64,000 nucleotides of DNA, taken from contig NZ_QICB01000001.1 of the NCBI RefSeq assembly GCF_003725295.1, positions 248,001 through 312,000 on the forward strand, read 5' to 3'. The notes beneath the pieces are model-generated. The model ran no database searches. It saw nothing but the letters and a program-made list of their open reading frames with translations, and was not told where the DNA came from. Positions 26,477 through 34,648 of this stretch are shown in pieces. Both the position numbers and the translations under genes were made by a program. The stretch is from Slackia faecicanis. GTDB lineage: Bacteria > Actinomycetota > Coriobacteriia > Coriobacteriales > Eggerthellaceae. Position 1 is the first letter of the stretch. Each line of letters begins with the position of its first letter.

Positions 26477-27382
26477 GTGAAAGTGCTCATCATCAACAAT
26501 CTCGCATCCGGATACCGCGAAGGATCCGTATACGACTTCATGCGCTCGTTCGTCGAAGACGGCGACGAGGTGTGCCTGCGTTCATCCGACGGAACCACGT
26601 CGATAGACCGCCTTCTCGACGACGCCGAAGAATTCGACGCAGTCGTCGCATCGGGCGGAGACGGCACCATCGCCACCGTGGCCTATCGTCTGCGCGGCAC
26701 GGGCGTTCCCGTGCTTCCCTACCCCGCCGGAACCGCGAATCTTCTCTCGCTCAACCTGCTCGAGCCCAACGAGCCCCATGCGCTGGCGAAGCTCGCCCGC
26801 TCGGGCAAGACCCTCGATTTCGACATGGGCGAAATCGAAAAGGACGGCAAGACCTTCGGGTTCATGATCATGGCGGGCGCGGGCTACGACGCCACCATTA
26901 TGGAAAGCGCCGCTCCCAATAAAAAGCTTTTGGGACCTGTGGCTTATTTCCTGGCCGCGGGATCGAACATCGCACCCCAGCACTCGAAGATCACGCTCGT
27001 CATCGACGGCGAGAAGATCGAAACCGAAGGCATGGGCGTCCTGCTGGTGAATTTCTCCCAGATCCAATTCGGCATTCCCGTGACCCACAGCAACCAGCCG
27101 CGCGACGGCAAGCTCGGCATCGTGGTGCTGAAGGCGAAAAACGCCGTGGAGCTGCTGCCTTCGGTGTTCGCCGCCATGCTCGACCGCGACGGGCATTTCC
27201 CCGACCGCGGCGAGGCGCTCGACATCTATTCGGGCAAGCATGTCGAAGTGGCCGCCGACCCCGCCTTCGAAATCCAATACGACGGCGAAACGACCGGCGC
27301 CACCACGCCCTTCGCGGCGCACGCCCTGCCGCAGACGACCCGTCTGATCGTATCCGACGAGGCCTACGAGCTGTTCAAGTAG
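26477..27382 (+). CDS. Diacylglycerol/lipid kinase (DagK/YegS family)
   Basis: This 301-residue cytoplasmic lipid kinase phosphorylates diacylglycerol or a related lipid, returning it to phospholipid synthesis. The nucleotide-binding motif ASGGDGTIATV is at about residues 58-68, followed by LPYPAGTANLLSLNL, typical of the family, and the C-terminal beta-sandwich ending with IQYDGETTG. The start is GTG at 26477 with AAGGAGG nine bases upstream. It is a monocistronic gene ended by a perfect hairpin. Confidence 0.93.
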   Translation: MKVLIINNLASGYREGSVYDFMRSFVEDGDEVCLRSSDGTTSIDRLLDDAEEFDAVVASGGDGTIATVAYRLRGTGVPVLPYPAGTANLLSLNLLEPNEPHALAKLARSGKTLDFDMGEIEKDGKTFGFMIMAGAGYDATIMESAAPNKKLLGPVAYFLAAGSNIAPQHSKITLVIDGEKIETEGMGVLLVNFSQIQFGIPVTHSNQPRDGKLGIVVLKAKNAVELLPSVFAAMLDRDGHFPDRGEALDIYSGKHVEVAADPAFEIQYDGETTGATTPFAAHALPQTTRLIVSDEAYELFK

Positions 27383-27413
27383 ACCGGCTCCGACATAAGA
27401 ACGCATGCATGGA

Positions 27414-27441
27414 AAAGGCGCCCGGAACACCGGGCGCCTTT
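27414..27441. terminator. Bidirectional terminator between lipid kinase and terC
   Basis: A 12-bp perfect stem (AAAGGCGCCCGG, loop AACA, complement) between convergent genes, with A and T flanks on both sides. Confidence 0.85.
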
Positions 27442-27470
27442 CGTGTAGAAACGCTATTTGTCCGCTAAGC

Positions 27471-28556
27471 CTATTTGTCGGAACCGGACGGGCTGTCATC
27501 TTCGACCGTCTCGTAGCCGATTTCGATGGGCGCGTTCAGCGAACGCTGGGCGCTCGCGCTGGCAAGCACCTGCTCGCGGAACGTCTTGGCGTCCTCGCCG
27601 TCGACGGGTGCCATAATGTAGACGTTGCCGCCGATGAAGATCGGGGTGGCCTGCGTGGTGGCGGGCTGAGAAGCGTCCGCGGAATCCGCGACCTTGGCAC
27701 GCTCCTCCTCGATGCGCTCGAGCATCTCGGCACGCACGGTTTCGATCTGCGCAGCGGTCTCTTCCTGCCAACGGCTCTTCTTCCAGTCCGCGAAATTCTT
27801 GTTGTAACGCATCTGGATGAGCTCGAGCACGATGCAGAACACCATGGCGAAGTACACGATCAGCTTCTCAAGCGGCATATGCAAAAGCTCGATGCCCGTG
27901 TGGAAGCCGGCGCTGTCGATGACCAGCAGCGCGCCGATGGCGACGATGAAGGTCAGCGCGAGCATCTTCATCTCGGGGTGGCCGTTGATGAAGTTGGAGA
28001 TGGGGTCGATGAACACCATCATCATGACGACGGCGATCATGACGGCGATGATCATGATGATCAGGTGGTCGGCCATGCCGACGGCAGTGATGACCGAGTC
28101 GATAGAAAACACGACGTCCATGACCATGATGGTGACGATGGCCTGGGGCAACGTGATCATATGCAGGGCCTTGTGCTCATGGGAGTGCTCGGCTTTGACC
28201 TCGGTGAGGCGCAGCATGTCGATGACCTCGGAAATGCCCTTATATATCAGATAGGCGCCGCCCAGCAAAAGCACGAGGTCGCGCATCGAGAAGCCGTGGT
28301 TGTACACGCCCAGGTCGATCGTGAACAGCGTCGTGGTCATGTGCACCAGATACGAGGCGAAGCACAGGAATACGATGCGCATGATCAAGGCGCCGGCAAG
28401 ACCGAGCTTGCGGCCGATGTGCTGTTTTTCTTCGGGAAGACGATTCGTGGTGATGGAAATGAACACCAGGTTGTCGATGCCGAGCACGATTTCGAGGAAG
28501 ATCAGCGTGACAAGGCTGATCCATGCTTCGGGCGTCGTGAAAATGGAAAAGTCCAT
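27471..28556 (-). CDS. TerC-family integral membrane protein
   Basis: This 361-residue protein has seven or more membrane segments and the family acidic motifs FLEIVLGIDNLVFIS and VMDVVFSIDSVITAVG, which resemble metal-binding sites. TerC/Alx/MeeF relatives are implicated in manganese export and metal loading of exported proteins. A cytoplasmic C-terminal extension of about 115 residues, with coiled-coil and PIFIGGNVYIMAP, is not usual for the core family. AAAGGAG lies four bases before the ATG at 28556. Confidence 0.92.
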   Translation of the reverse strand: MDFSIFTTPEAWISLVTLIFLEIVLGIDNLVFISITTNRLPEEKQHIGRKLGLAGALIMRIVFLCFASYLVHMTTTLFTIDLGVYNHGFSMRDLVLLLGGAYLIYKGISEVIDMLRLTEVKAEHSHEHKALHMITLPQAIVTIMVMDVVFSIDSVITAVGMADHLIIMIIAVMIAVVMMMVFIDPISNFINGHPEMKMLALTFIVAIGALLVIDSAGFHTGIELLHMPLEKLIVYFAMVFCIVLELIQMRYNKNFADWKKSRWQEETAAQIETVRAEMLERIEEERAKVADSADASQPATTQATPIFIGGNVYIMAPVDGEDAKTFREQVLASASAQRSLNAPIEIGYETVEDDSPSGSDK

Positions 28557-28780
28557 TCCGCTCCTTTCAAACAGTCCGGAGCATGAACCCGCGCACGACG
28601 GAGACCCCGGCACAACCGATACGATACGGGCACGTCGCCCGCGAGCTGTGACATGAGTCTCGTTATTTCAGACACGCCAGGCGCGAAACCGGGTCTGTTG
28701 ACGTGCCGCATCGAATAAGATGCCAACTACTCCCTCATAGGCTCGTGCCCCGCTTCGCTGAAAAGCGCGCAGAGCACGCG

Positions 28781-28789
28781 TGATATAAT
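28781..28789 (+). promoter_or_regulatory. Extended -10 promoter element
   Basis: TGATATAAT is a perfect extended -10 motif (TGnTATAAT), 33 bases before the start of the next gene. The -35 region is poor, as is common with extended -10 promoters. Confidence 0.65.
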
Positions 28790-28822
28790 GACAGGGTTTG
28801 TCGGCATTGAGGACGGAAACTC

Positions 28823-29605
28823 ATGAAGTTTATGAAACCTTCGCATAAGCACGATTCGACCGAGGCGGGCCCGGTGCGCTACCTCGACGATTCGGGCCTC
28901 AAGCGCCCGTTCGACCCGCCCAAGGCGGTTATCGCCGTCTGCATCGTCGCAGCCGCGGCAGCGGCCGCCATCGGCGGTATGATGGCGTCGAAGACGATCG
29001 ACCAAGTTCTTCACGGCGAAGAGCGCGCGGCTGCCACCATCGAAAGCAACATCACGCGCGAAGTCTCTTACGATATTCCTCTGCTCCAAGACTACATAGC
29101 CCTGGACGACGCCGCGATTCTCGCGCGCTTCGACGAGACGGGCTTTCTCACGTACGACCTTACCGGCGAAGGCGATTCCGGCATCGACGTCATGAAGCTG
29201 CCCTCGGACACCAATCTGATGGACGCAGGCATCGCTTTGGGCGGCGGCATCGGCAACATGGACGGCGTGGCCGCATCGAAATACCTCGTGGGCTCTTGGC
29301 GCCTGACGGTCGATCGCGTCGAAGGCATTTCCATGCGCGTACGCTACGCCGACCTTCAATCGCCCGACGCGGCGGCGGCGATCGATTCCGCCATGACGAG
29401 CGAAGGATGGCTCGACAACCCCGCCGTCACGGTGACCGACGAGGGCCAAGACGAAGTGGGCAACACCTTCAGGGCGGGCACGCTGACCGCGGCCGACGGA
29501 GCGACCTACGCCTGGCGCGTTTCGGTATGCCCTCTCGATGACGTCTACGACATCGCCGGCCTCCCTGAAAACTCGCAGTACGTCGGCATCAGGCTTCAGG
29601 CGTAG
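28823..29605 (+). CDS. Membrane-anchored hypothetical protein
   Basis: This 260-residue protein has a basic N-terminus of about 34 residues, a single membrane segment (AVIAVCIVAAAAAAAIGGMM) and an extracytoplasmic domain of about 200 residues without Cys pairs or known catalytic motifs. I do not recognise the family. GAGGACGG lies before the ATG, and an extended -10 promoter lies just upstream. Its natural terminator has been split by the IS element that follows. Confidence 0.8.
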   Translation: MKFMKPSHKHDSTEAGPVRYLDDSGLKRPFDPPKAVIAVCIVAAAAAAAIGGMMASKTIDQVLHGEERAAATIESNITREVSYDIPLLQDYIALDDAAILARFDETGFLTYDLTGEGDSGIDVMKLPSDTNLMDAGIALGGGIGNMDGVAASKYLVGSWRLTVDRVEGISMRVRYADLQSPDAAAAIDSAMTSEGWLDNPAVTVTDEGQDEVGNTFRAGTLTAADGATYAWRVSVCPLDDVYDIAGLPENSQYVGIRLQA

Positions 29606-29633
29606 ATTGCATCGATACATGCCAACAAGAACG

Positions 29634-29647
29634 AAAAGCCCCGTTTA
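29634..29647 (+). terminator. Left half of a terminator split by the IS insertion
   Basis: AAAAGCCCCG (29634-29643) plus TTTA would form a perfect 10-bp stem with CGGGGCTTTT at 31067-31076 if the 1415-bp IS and one copy of its TTA target duplication were removed. The restored hairpin has a T-run on both strands and would have served the convergent genes at 28823 and 31146. Confidence 0.85.
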
Positions 29648-29671
29648 TGAACTAGACCCCGAATGTTGGAC
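29648..29671 (+). repeat. IS terminal inverted repeat, left
   Basis: Matches the right repeat at about 20 of 24 positions, starting TGAACTAGACCCC. It lies downstream of orfB. Confidence 0.88.
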
Positions 29672-29686
29672 GGTTAAATAAAGTTC

Positions 29687-30566
29687 TCAAGCGGACCCAG
29701 CTGAATGGCCTCGGTATCCTACCGGGGTCATTCCTTTTAATCCGACCTGATACCGGCCGTTGTTCCAGTAATGGATGTATGCGGTCAGCTCTGCTTTGAA
29801 CGACTCGAACGAGGGGAACCTGCGGCCTCGGAAGAACTCGTCCTTCATATGGCCGAAGAACCCTTCCATGCAGGCGTTGTCCAGGCAGGTGGCCTTGCGC
29901 GACATGCTTTGGACGACGCCAAGCTCCTCGAGCTTCCTCTGATAGCCTATCTGCTGGTACTGCCAGCCCTGGTCGGAATGCAGGAGCGGCGACTCGCCGA
30001 ACTCCAGGGAGGCCAGCTGCCCCATCATCTCGTTGATCTGCGCCATGTTCGGGCTCCGGGAGATCGAGAACGCCACTATCTCGTTGTTGAAGAGGTCCAT
30101 CACGGGCGACAGGTAGGCCTTCGCGCCGGCCACGTTGAACTCGGTCACGTCGGTCGCCAGCTTGGTCATGGGCGCGTCGGCAGAGAACTCCCTGTTCAGG
30201 ATGTTCTCCGCGGCCTTGCCCACCTTGCCGCGGTACGAGGCGTAGCGCCTGCGCCTGATCCTGCAGACGCAGCCCTCCTCGCGCATGAGACGCAGCACCG
30301 TCTTTCCCGATATCGACAGGCCCTGCTCGGCGCGCAGGGCCATCCGCACCTGCCTGTATCCCATGCCGTTGGGTGTGCGGGAGAAGATCTCCCTGACCAG
30401 CGGCCTGACGTCGGCGTAGGCGTCTTCCCTGGGGTGCGACCGCAGGTAATAGTAGGTGGAGCGCCTGAGATCGAGCTTCCCAAGCACCAGCTCCAAGGGC
30501 CACTCGCGCCTCAGCGACTCCGCCGCCTCTGCTCGATCTCGTCTGCTAAGGCGCTTATTCGTTTTA
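29687..30566 (-). CDS. IS3 transposase OrfB (integrase domain), made by -1 frameshift from OrfA
   Basis: This is the catalytic half of the transposase. An HTH_21 segment (PLVREIFSRTPNGMGYRQVR) comes first, then the rve integrase core with the DDE triad: Asp in LATDVTEFN, Asp in LLHSDQGWQYQ and Glu in CMEGFFGHMKDEF. The frame has no start codon of its own near the junction and overlaps the end of orfA, so it is expected as an OrfAB fusion by slippage at an A-AAA-C tract (minus strand of 30563-30566). The upstream limit given is the slip site. Confidence 0.92.
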
Positions 30567-30993
30567 GGATCTCGTTCTCCAGTTCCAGCTCCCTGACCCT
30601 GGCCTCGAGCTCCTCCTCGCGGGTCGCGTAGGCGGGCTTTCCAGGCTTCGGCCTGCGCCCCCCGGGCTTCGGCTCGAGCGCGGCGGCGCCGGCGGTGCGG
30701 TATTCGCGTATCCAGCGCTCGAGCGCGGACTTGGACTTGATGCCAAGCTCCTCCATGATCCGGGATTTCGTCATCCCGTCGTCGAGGAACATACGCGCCG
30801 CCTCGAGCTTCAGATCCTGGGAGTACGACAGTCTCTTTCCGTTCAACAGGGCCTCCTTTCCGAGCGCCCTGTAAGCATACTCCCAGTTTCTCACCGTGCC
30901 ATCGTTCACGCCGAGGCGCGCGGCGACGGCTTCTCGCCCGTACCCCTCTTCGAACAGGTCGGCGGCTTCGTCGATCAGCCCCTTGTGCTTCAA
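30511..30993 (-). CDS. IS3 transposase OrfA (DNA-binding protein)
   Basis: This 160-residue protein carries two helix-turn-helix motifs (REAVAARLGVNDGTVRNWEY and TKSRIMEELGIKSKSALERW) and a C-terminal leucine-zipper-like coiled coil (LEARVRELELENEILK). It recognises the terminal repeats. The end of the gene overlaps orfB by roughly 50 bases in the -1 frame. It starts with ATG at 30993 with a weak GGAGGCA upstream. Confidence 0.92.
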   Translation of the reverse strand: MKHKGLIDEAADLFEEGYGREAVAARLGVNDGTVRNWEYAYRALGKEALLNGKRLSYSQDLKLEAARMFLDDGMTKSRIMEELGIKSKSALERWIREYRTAGAAALEPKPGGRRPKPGKPAYATREEELEARVRELELENEILKRISALADEIEQRRRSR

Positions 30994-31014
30994 TCTGCCT
31001 CCTAACGTGAAAAG

Positions 31015-31040
31015 ACCTGGAATGAATCTTCATTCCAGGT
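31015..31040. other. Palindrome inside the right IS end
   Basis: An 11-bp perfect stem with a 4-base loop immediately inside the right inverted repeat. Such a hairpin upstream of the transposase start could block read-through transcription from flanking DNA or hide the start region. Confidence 0.7.
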
Positions 31041-31062
31041 CCAACATTAGGGGTTCAGTTCA
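31039..31062 (-). repeat. IS terminal inverted repeat, right
   Basis: Reverse complement begins TGAACTGAACCCC and matches the left repeat closely. It lies upstream of orfA. Confidence 0.88.
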
Positions 31063-31145
31063 TTATCGGGGCTTTTTCATGTCTGGAGCAAGTTCGGCGC
31101 AACAAGGCGGCAACGACGCCGCAAGCGCGGCGAAGGCCTCCGAGC

Positions 31146-31988
31146 CTACTGCGGGCGACCGAACACCGTCATATGGAAACGCTGCTTCATCCAATCGTCG
31201 GGGAATCGCTCGTCGAAAAAGACCTGCATGGCATTGTCGGCCTCGATGCCCAGCATGCGCTCGCTCTGCCGTCCGACGGCTCCGAGCGTAAGGGCAATAT
31301 CAAGCACCAAAAACGCCGTGAGCGCCACGCCGACGGCCTTCATCGCGACGGTCTCCACGTCGATCGCCGAGAACGCCCTTTTGAAAAACGGCAGAACGGT
31401 GCGTACCCACACCAGGCCGAGCATGCCCCACATCACGCCGAAAACGAAATTCGTTCGACCGTGAATACTGCCGAACGTACCTTCGTAATCCCAGGCCACC
31501 GCGCCGAAAAACACTTCCATGCCCCAGCTGGTCACGTATTCGAGAAGCGATCCCACGATCATGGCCACCGTGAATATGACCACGTTGTGATTGTGCCAGA
31601 ACCGATTCAAGACGATCGTGAGAAACACGGCCCCGAAACCGTAGATGGGAGAAAACGGACCCCAGACCAACCCGGCACGGCTTTCGTAGCCGCCGTACAC
31701 GATGACATGGAAGACCGTCTCGAGAACAAGCCCCGCGACGGAGCCCGCCACGAACAGCCACAGAATATGCCAATAGCTCAGCGAGAAGAATTCGTCGCGC
31801 GGCCTTGCCACCGCTTCGATTTCATGCCTGGCCTCTTCGACGAAATCGCGCACGTCGTGCTTGACCGCCTCCGTCGAAACGGTCTTTCTACCCGCGCGAT
31901 CGCCGCGTTTCCCCTCGATGCTGTACGACAAGTCGGTCGGCTCGGCGATCCGCTCTTGCACCTTGCGCGGTTCCCGTCGCTTCGCCAT
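31146..31988 (-). CDS. CmpB/COG4905-type predicted membrane protein (putative ABC transporter permease)
   Basis: This 280-residue protein has a charged N-terminal region of about 75 residues and then five or so membrane segments. Conserved-looking stretches are GLVLETVFHVIVYGGYESRA, GLVWGPFSPIYGFGAVFL and TSWGMEVFFGAVAWDY, typical of the widespread CmpB-like family often labelled putative ABC transporter permease. Actual function is unknown. GGAGGGG lies seven bases before the ATG at 31988. Its natural downstream terminator is the one split by the IS. Confidence 0.85.
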   Translation of the reverse strand: MAKRREPRKVQERIAEPTDLSYSIEGKRGDRAGRKTVSTEAVKHDVRDFVEEARHEIEAVARPRDEFFSLSYWHILWLFVAGSVAGLVLETVFHVIVYGGYESRAGLVWGPFSPIYGFGAVFLTIVLNRFWHNHNVVIFTVAMIVGSLLEYVTSWGMEVFFGAVAWDYEGTFGSIHGRTNFVFGVMWGMLGLVWVRTVLPFFKRAFSAIDVETVAMKAVGVALTAFLVLDIALTLGAVGRQSERMLGIEADNAMQVFFDERFPDDWMKQRFHMTVFGRPQ

Positions 31989-32076
31989 GGATGAACCCCT
32001 CCCTTCAAGACATCCGTCCCGCCGCACCGAAGCCGCGCTCCGGGCGGTAGCACGGGCGTAAAACGCCCGACCCGCA

Positions 32077-32123
32077 AAACAAAACCGCCTGCGGCTTTCT
32101 CGAAGGAAAGACCCGCAGGCGGT
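32077..32123 (-). terminator. Intrinsic terminator after pyrE
   Basis: ACCGCCTGCGG (32084-32094) pairs with CCGCAGGCGGT (32113-32123) around a small inner hairpin. On the minus strand the tail is TTTTGTTTT, about 25 bases past the pyrE stop. Confidence 0.88.
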
Positions 32124-32146
32124 CGGCAAGACGAAAGCGTTCTGCC

Positions 32147-32827
32147 TTATTTGACGCCGTACTGCTCGTAGTATGCGTCGATGGCGGCCTTGAGCTCGTC
32201 GTCGATGACGACGCGGCCTTGGCACTCGCGGCCGTAAAGGTGCTCGACAACCTCGGCCATGCTGACGATGGAGGCCACGGGGAAGCCGTACTTCTCCTGG
32301 ACTTCCTGCTGGGCGGTCACGACGCCGCCCTTGCCGACCTCCATGCGGTTCAAGCTGACGATGAGGCCCTTCACTTCCACGTCGGCCGCAGCCTTGAGCT
32401 TGGGGTAGGTTTCGTCGATCGACTTGCCCGACGTGGTGACGTCTTCTACCATGACGACGCGGTCGCCGTCTTTAAGCTCGTAGCCCAGCATGCCGCCCTT
32501 GTCGGCGCCGTGGTCTTTGACCTCTTTGCGGTCGGAGCAGTAGCGGACCTCTTTGCCGTACAGGTTGTGCATCGCGATGGCGGTGACCACGGACAGAGGA
32601 ATGCCCTTGTAAGCGGGACCGAACACGACATCGAAATCGAGGCCGAAGTTATCGTGGATGGCGCGTGCGTAGTACTCGCCCAGACGCATGAGCTGCTCGC
32701 CCGTGACGTAGGCGCCGGCGTTCATGAAGAACGGGGACTTACGGCCGCTCTTGAGCGTGAAATCGCCGAACTTCAAAACGTCGCTTTCGACCATGAACTC
32801 GATGAACTCGCGCTTGTAGTCTTCCAT
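32147..32827 (-). CDS. pyrE: Orotate phosphoribosyltransferase
   Basis: This 226-residue enzyme joins orotate and PRPP to make orotidine 5'-phosphate in pyrimidine synthesis. It has the PRPP-binding motif VVMVEDVTTSGKS, the substrate-loop region LKSGRKSPFFMNAG and FGPAYKGIPLS, all diagnostic. AAGGAG lies six bases before the ATG at 32827. It stands alone here, away from other pyr genes, and no attenuator was recognised in the 226-bp leader region. Confidence 0.95.
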   Translation of the reverse strand: MEDYKREFIEFMVESDVLKFGDFTLKSGRKSPFFMNAGAYVTGEQLMRLGEYYARAIHDNFGLDFDVVFGPAYKGIPLSVVTAIAMHNLYGKEVRYCSDRKEVKDHGADKGGMLGYELKDGDRVVMVEDVTTSGKSIDETYPKLKAAADVEVKGLIVSLNRMEVGKGGVVTAQQEVQEKYGFPVASIVSMAEVVEHLYGRECQGRVVIDDELKAAIDAYYEQYGVK

Positions 32828-33053
32828 GTCGGTCTCCTTTTCGATAAACGCTTTCCGCCGTTCGGGCAAGCGGGCGCACGGCATGCGCGCGCTTTCGCAA
32901 ACGCTGGGAAATCGCCCGGCTTCGAAGCCTGATTCTGCATAACGATGCCCTATGATACCGCATTCCTTCGATGCGGACGGCGCACGAACCCGCATGCGGG
33001 CCGCTCCGACACCGACTCGGCAGAGGTCCGGCCGCCGAATCGCGCAGCCCGCG

Positions 33054-34403
33054 CTAGCGCTGGGCACGCAGGCTTTCGGCGGGCTGGGCCATAATCCAGT
33101 CGAGGTCTTCGTCGAGCTCTTTCAAGCGCTTGACGCGAAGATCGTCGGCGAAGACGCCTCGCACCATGACCCGGCGAGGAACGCGCAGAGCCGCGAGGTC
33201 TTCCAAGGGATTGCCGTCCGTGATCAAGATATCGGCATCGTAGCCTTCCGCGATACGGCCCGTCACCTGCCCCAGGCCGAGCAGTTCCGCATTGGCCTGG
33301 GTGGCGGTATGCAACGCGAACGCATTATCCACGCCCACGTATTTCGCGAAATAGGCGGCCTCGCGCCACATGTCGTAGTGCGTGACGTACGGGCAGCTGG
33401 AATCGGTGCCGAGGCCCACGGGAATGCCGTGCTCGACCGCCGAACGGGCGCTTTCGATGATGCCCGCGCAAACGATGTCGCCGTTGACCTTCTGGACCTC
33501 CGTCGAGTTCGTCTTGGCGGGATCGAGCAGCGCGAACGGAAGCGCCGGCGAAATGGTGCAGGTCACCGAAGGCTTGCGGCCTTCCAGCTGCGCGACCCCT
33601 CCGCGATAGAGCTCGATGATTTCGGGCGTCATCGGCGCGCCGTGCTCGACGGTGTCGACGCCCGCCTCAAGGGCGACGCGCACGCCTTCGGCGCTTTCCA
33701 CATGCGCCATGACGGGCAGCCCCGCGTTATGGGCGGCGGCGCATGCCGCCTTCGCCACATCGAGCGACATCCTCAGCACGCCGGGCTCGCCCGGTTCTAC
33801 GGCGTCGAACACGCCGCCCGTGATGAACAGCTTGATGACGTCCGCTCCGTTTTTCGCAAGGTCGCGCACCTGCTCGGCCGCCTCCTGGGGCGATGCGGCC
33901 ACCTGGGCGAACAGGCCTGCGCCATGGCCGTTCGGAACCGTCACGCCCGTGCCTGGAGCCACGATGCGCGGACCGACGTAACGACCCGATTCTATGGCGT
34001 CGCGCACGGCGATATCCGAAAGCAGCGGATCGCCCGCGCCGCGCACGGTGGTCACGCCGCTGGCGAGCTGGGTCTGCGCGTGTTTTTTAATGATGCGGCG
34101 CAGAATGGCACGACCGACCGGGTTGTCGATCTTCTTCATGAGCGACCCCGCGTCTCCCGCCGAAACGGGTTTGCCCGAACCGCAGAAGTGAACATGCATA
34201 TTGATAAGGCCCGGCATAAGGTAGGCCCCGCCCAGATCGACGACACGCGCATCCGCGGGTACATCGACCTCGCCATCGCGAGCGATACGCGCGATCTTGC
34301 CGTTCTCCACGACGACGGTCGTATGCGGCTGCGGCTTCATCTCCTTCGTGCCATCGAGGACGGTCGCATCGGTGAAAACGATTTTCGCAGACGAATGAGC
34401 CAT
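33054..34403 (-). CDS. Amidohydrolase-superfamily protein (imidazolonepropionase/prolidase-like)
   Basis: This 449-residue TIM-barrel metallohydrolase has the N-terminal metal motif GLINMHVHFCG (His-x-His), LFITGGVFDAV with the likely bridging Lys just before it, MAHVESAEG and VEHGAPMTPEI for later His ligands, and GLGTDSSCPYV with the catalytic Asp. The C-terminal GYDADILITDGNPLEDLAAL strand is typical. Substrate is probably a peptide-like or cyclic amide, not resolvable from sequence. ACGGAGG lies five bases before the ATG at 34403. A second, unrelated amidohydrolase is divergent. Confidence 0.92.
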   Translation of the reverse strand: MAHSSAKIVFTDATVLDGTKEMKPQPHTTVVVENGKIARIARDGEVDVPADARVVDLGGAYLMPGLINMHVHFCGSGKPVSAGDAGSLMKKIDNPVGRAILRRIIKKHAQTQLASGVTTVRGAGDPLLSDIAVRDAIESGRYVGPRIVAPGTGVTVPNGHGAGLFAQVAASPQEAAEQVRDLAKNGADVIKLFITGGVFDAVEPGEPGVLRMSLDVAKAACAAAHNAGLPVMAHVESAEGVRVALEAGVDTVEHGAPMTPEIIELYRGGVAQLEGRKPSVTCTISPALPFALLDPAKTNSTEVQKVNGDIVCAGIIESARSAVEHGIPVGLGTDSSCPYVTHYDMWREAAYFAKYVGVDNAFALHTATQANAELLGLGQVTGRIAEGYDADILITDGNPLEDLAALRVPRRVMVRGVFADDLRVKRLKELDEDLDWIMAQPAESLRAQR

Positions 34404-34648
34404 GGTTGCCTCCGTAAAAGCGCATTGCAGAACGAAGACCATTGTACATGTCCGCCTTCATGCCGATGAGCCGCCCGCGCCGGGTGTAAAATCGCCGAAA
34501 GAATGGACGCGTCGGAAAACGGACCGGCGCGCCGAAAGGCCGTGCGCCCCCGCAACGCCGGCCGCCGAAAAGCCCAGCACGGGCTTCGGCAGCATGCAGC
34601 GCACCGCCGACCTTTACCATCGGAAAGCCCACGACGAAAGCGGCGATT

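Larger units (their letters stand above)
29648..31062 (-). mobile_element. IS3-family insertion sequence (IS150-like), apparently intact
   Basis: The 1415-bp element has imperfect terminal inverted repeats of about 24 bases at 29648-29671 and 31039-31062, both beginning TGAAC and sharing AATGTTGGAC. The direct repeat TTA flanks it (29645-29647 and 31063-31065), matching the 3-bp duplications of the IS3 family. It encodes orfA and orfB in overlapping -1 frames and has a perfect 11-bp palindrome just inside the right end. Intact genes and ends suggest recent arrival. Confidence 0.95.

Noticed and set aside
30511-31033. Reading the whole 29687-31033 frame as one transposase
   Set aside because: The part upstream of about 30566 in that frame is antithetical to orfA, which has the HTH motifs in the other frame. 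The proper product is an OrfA-OrfB frameshift fusion.
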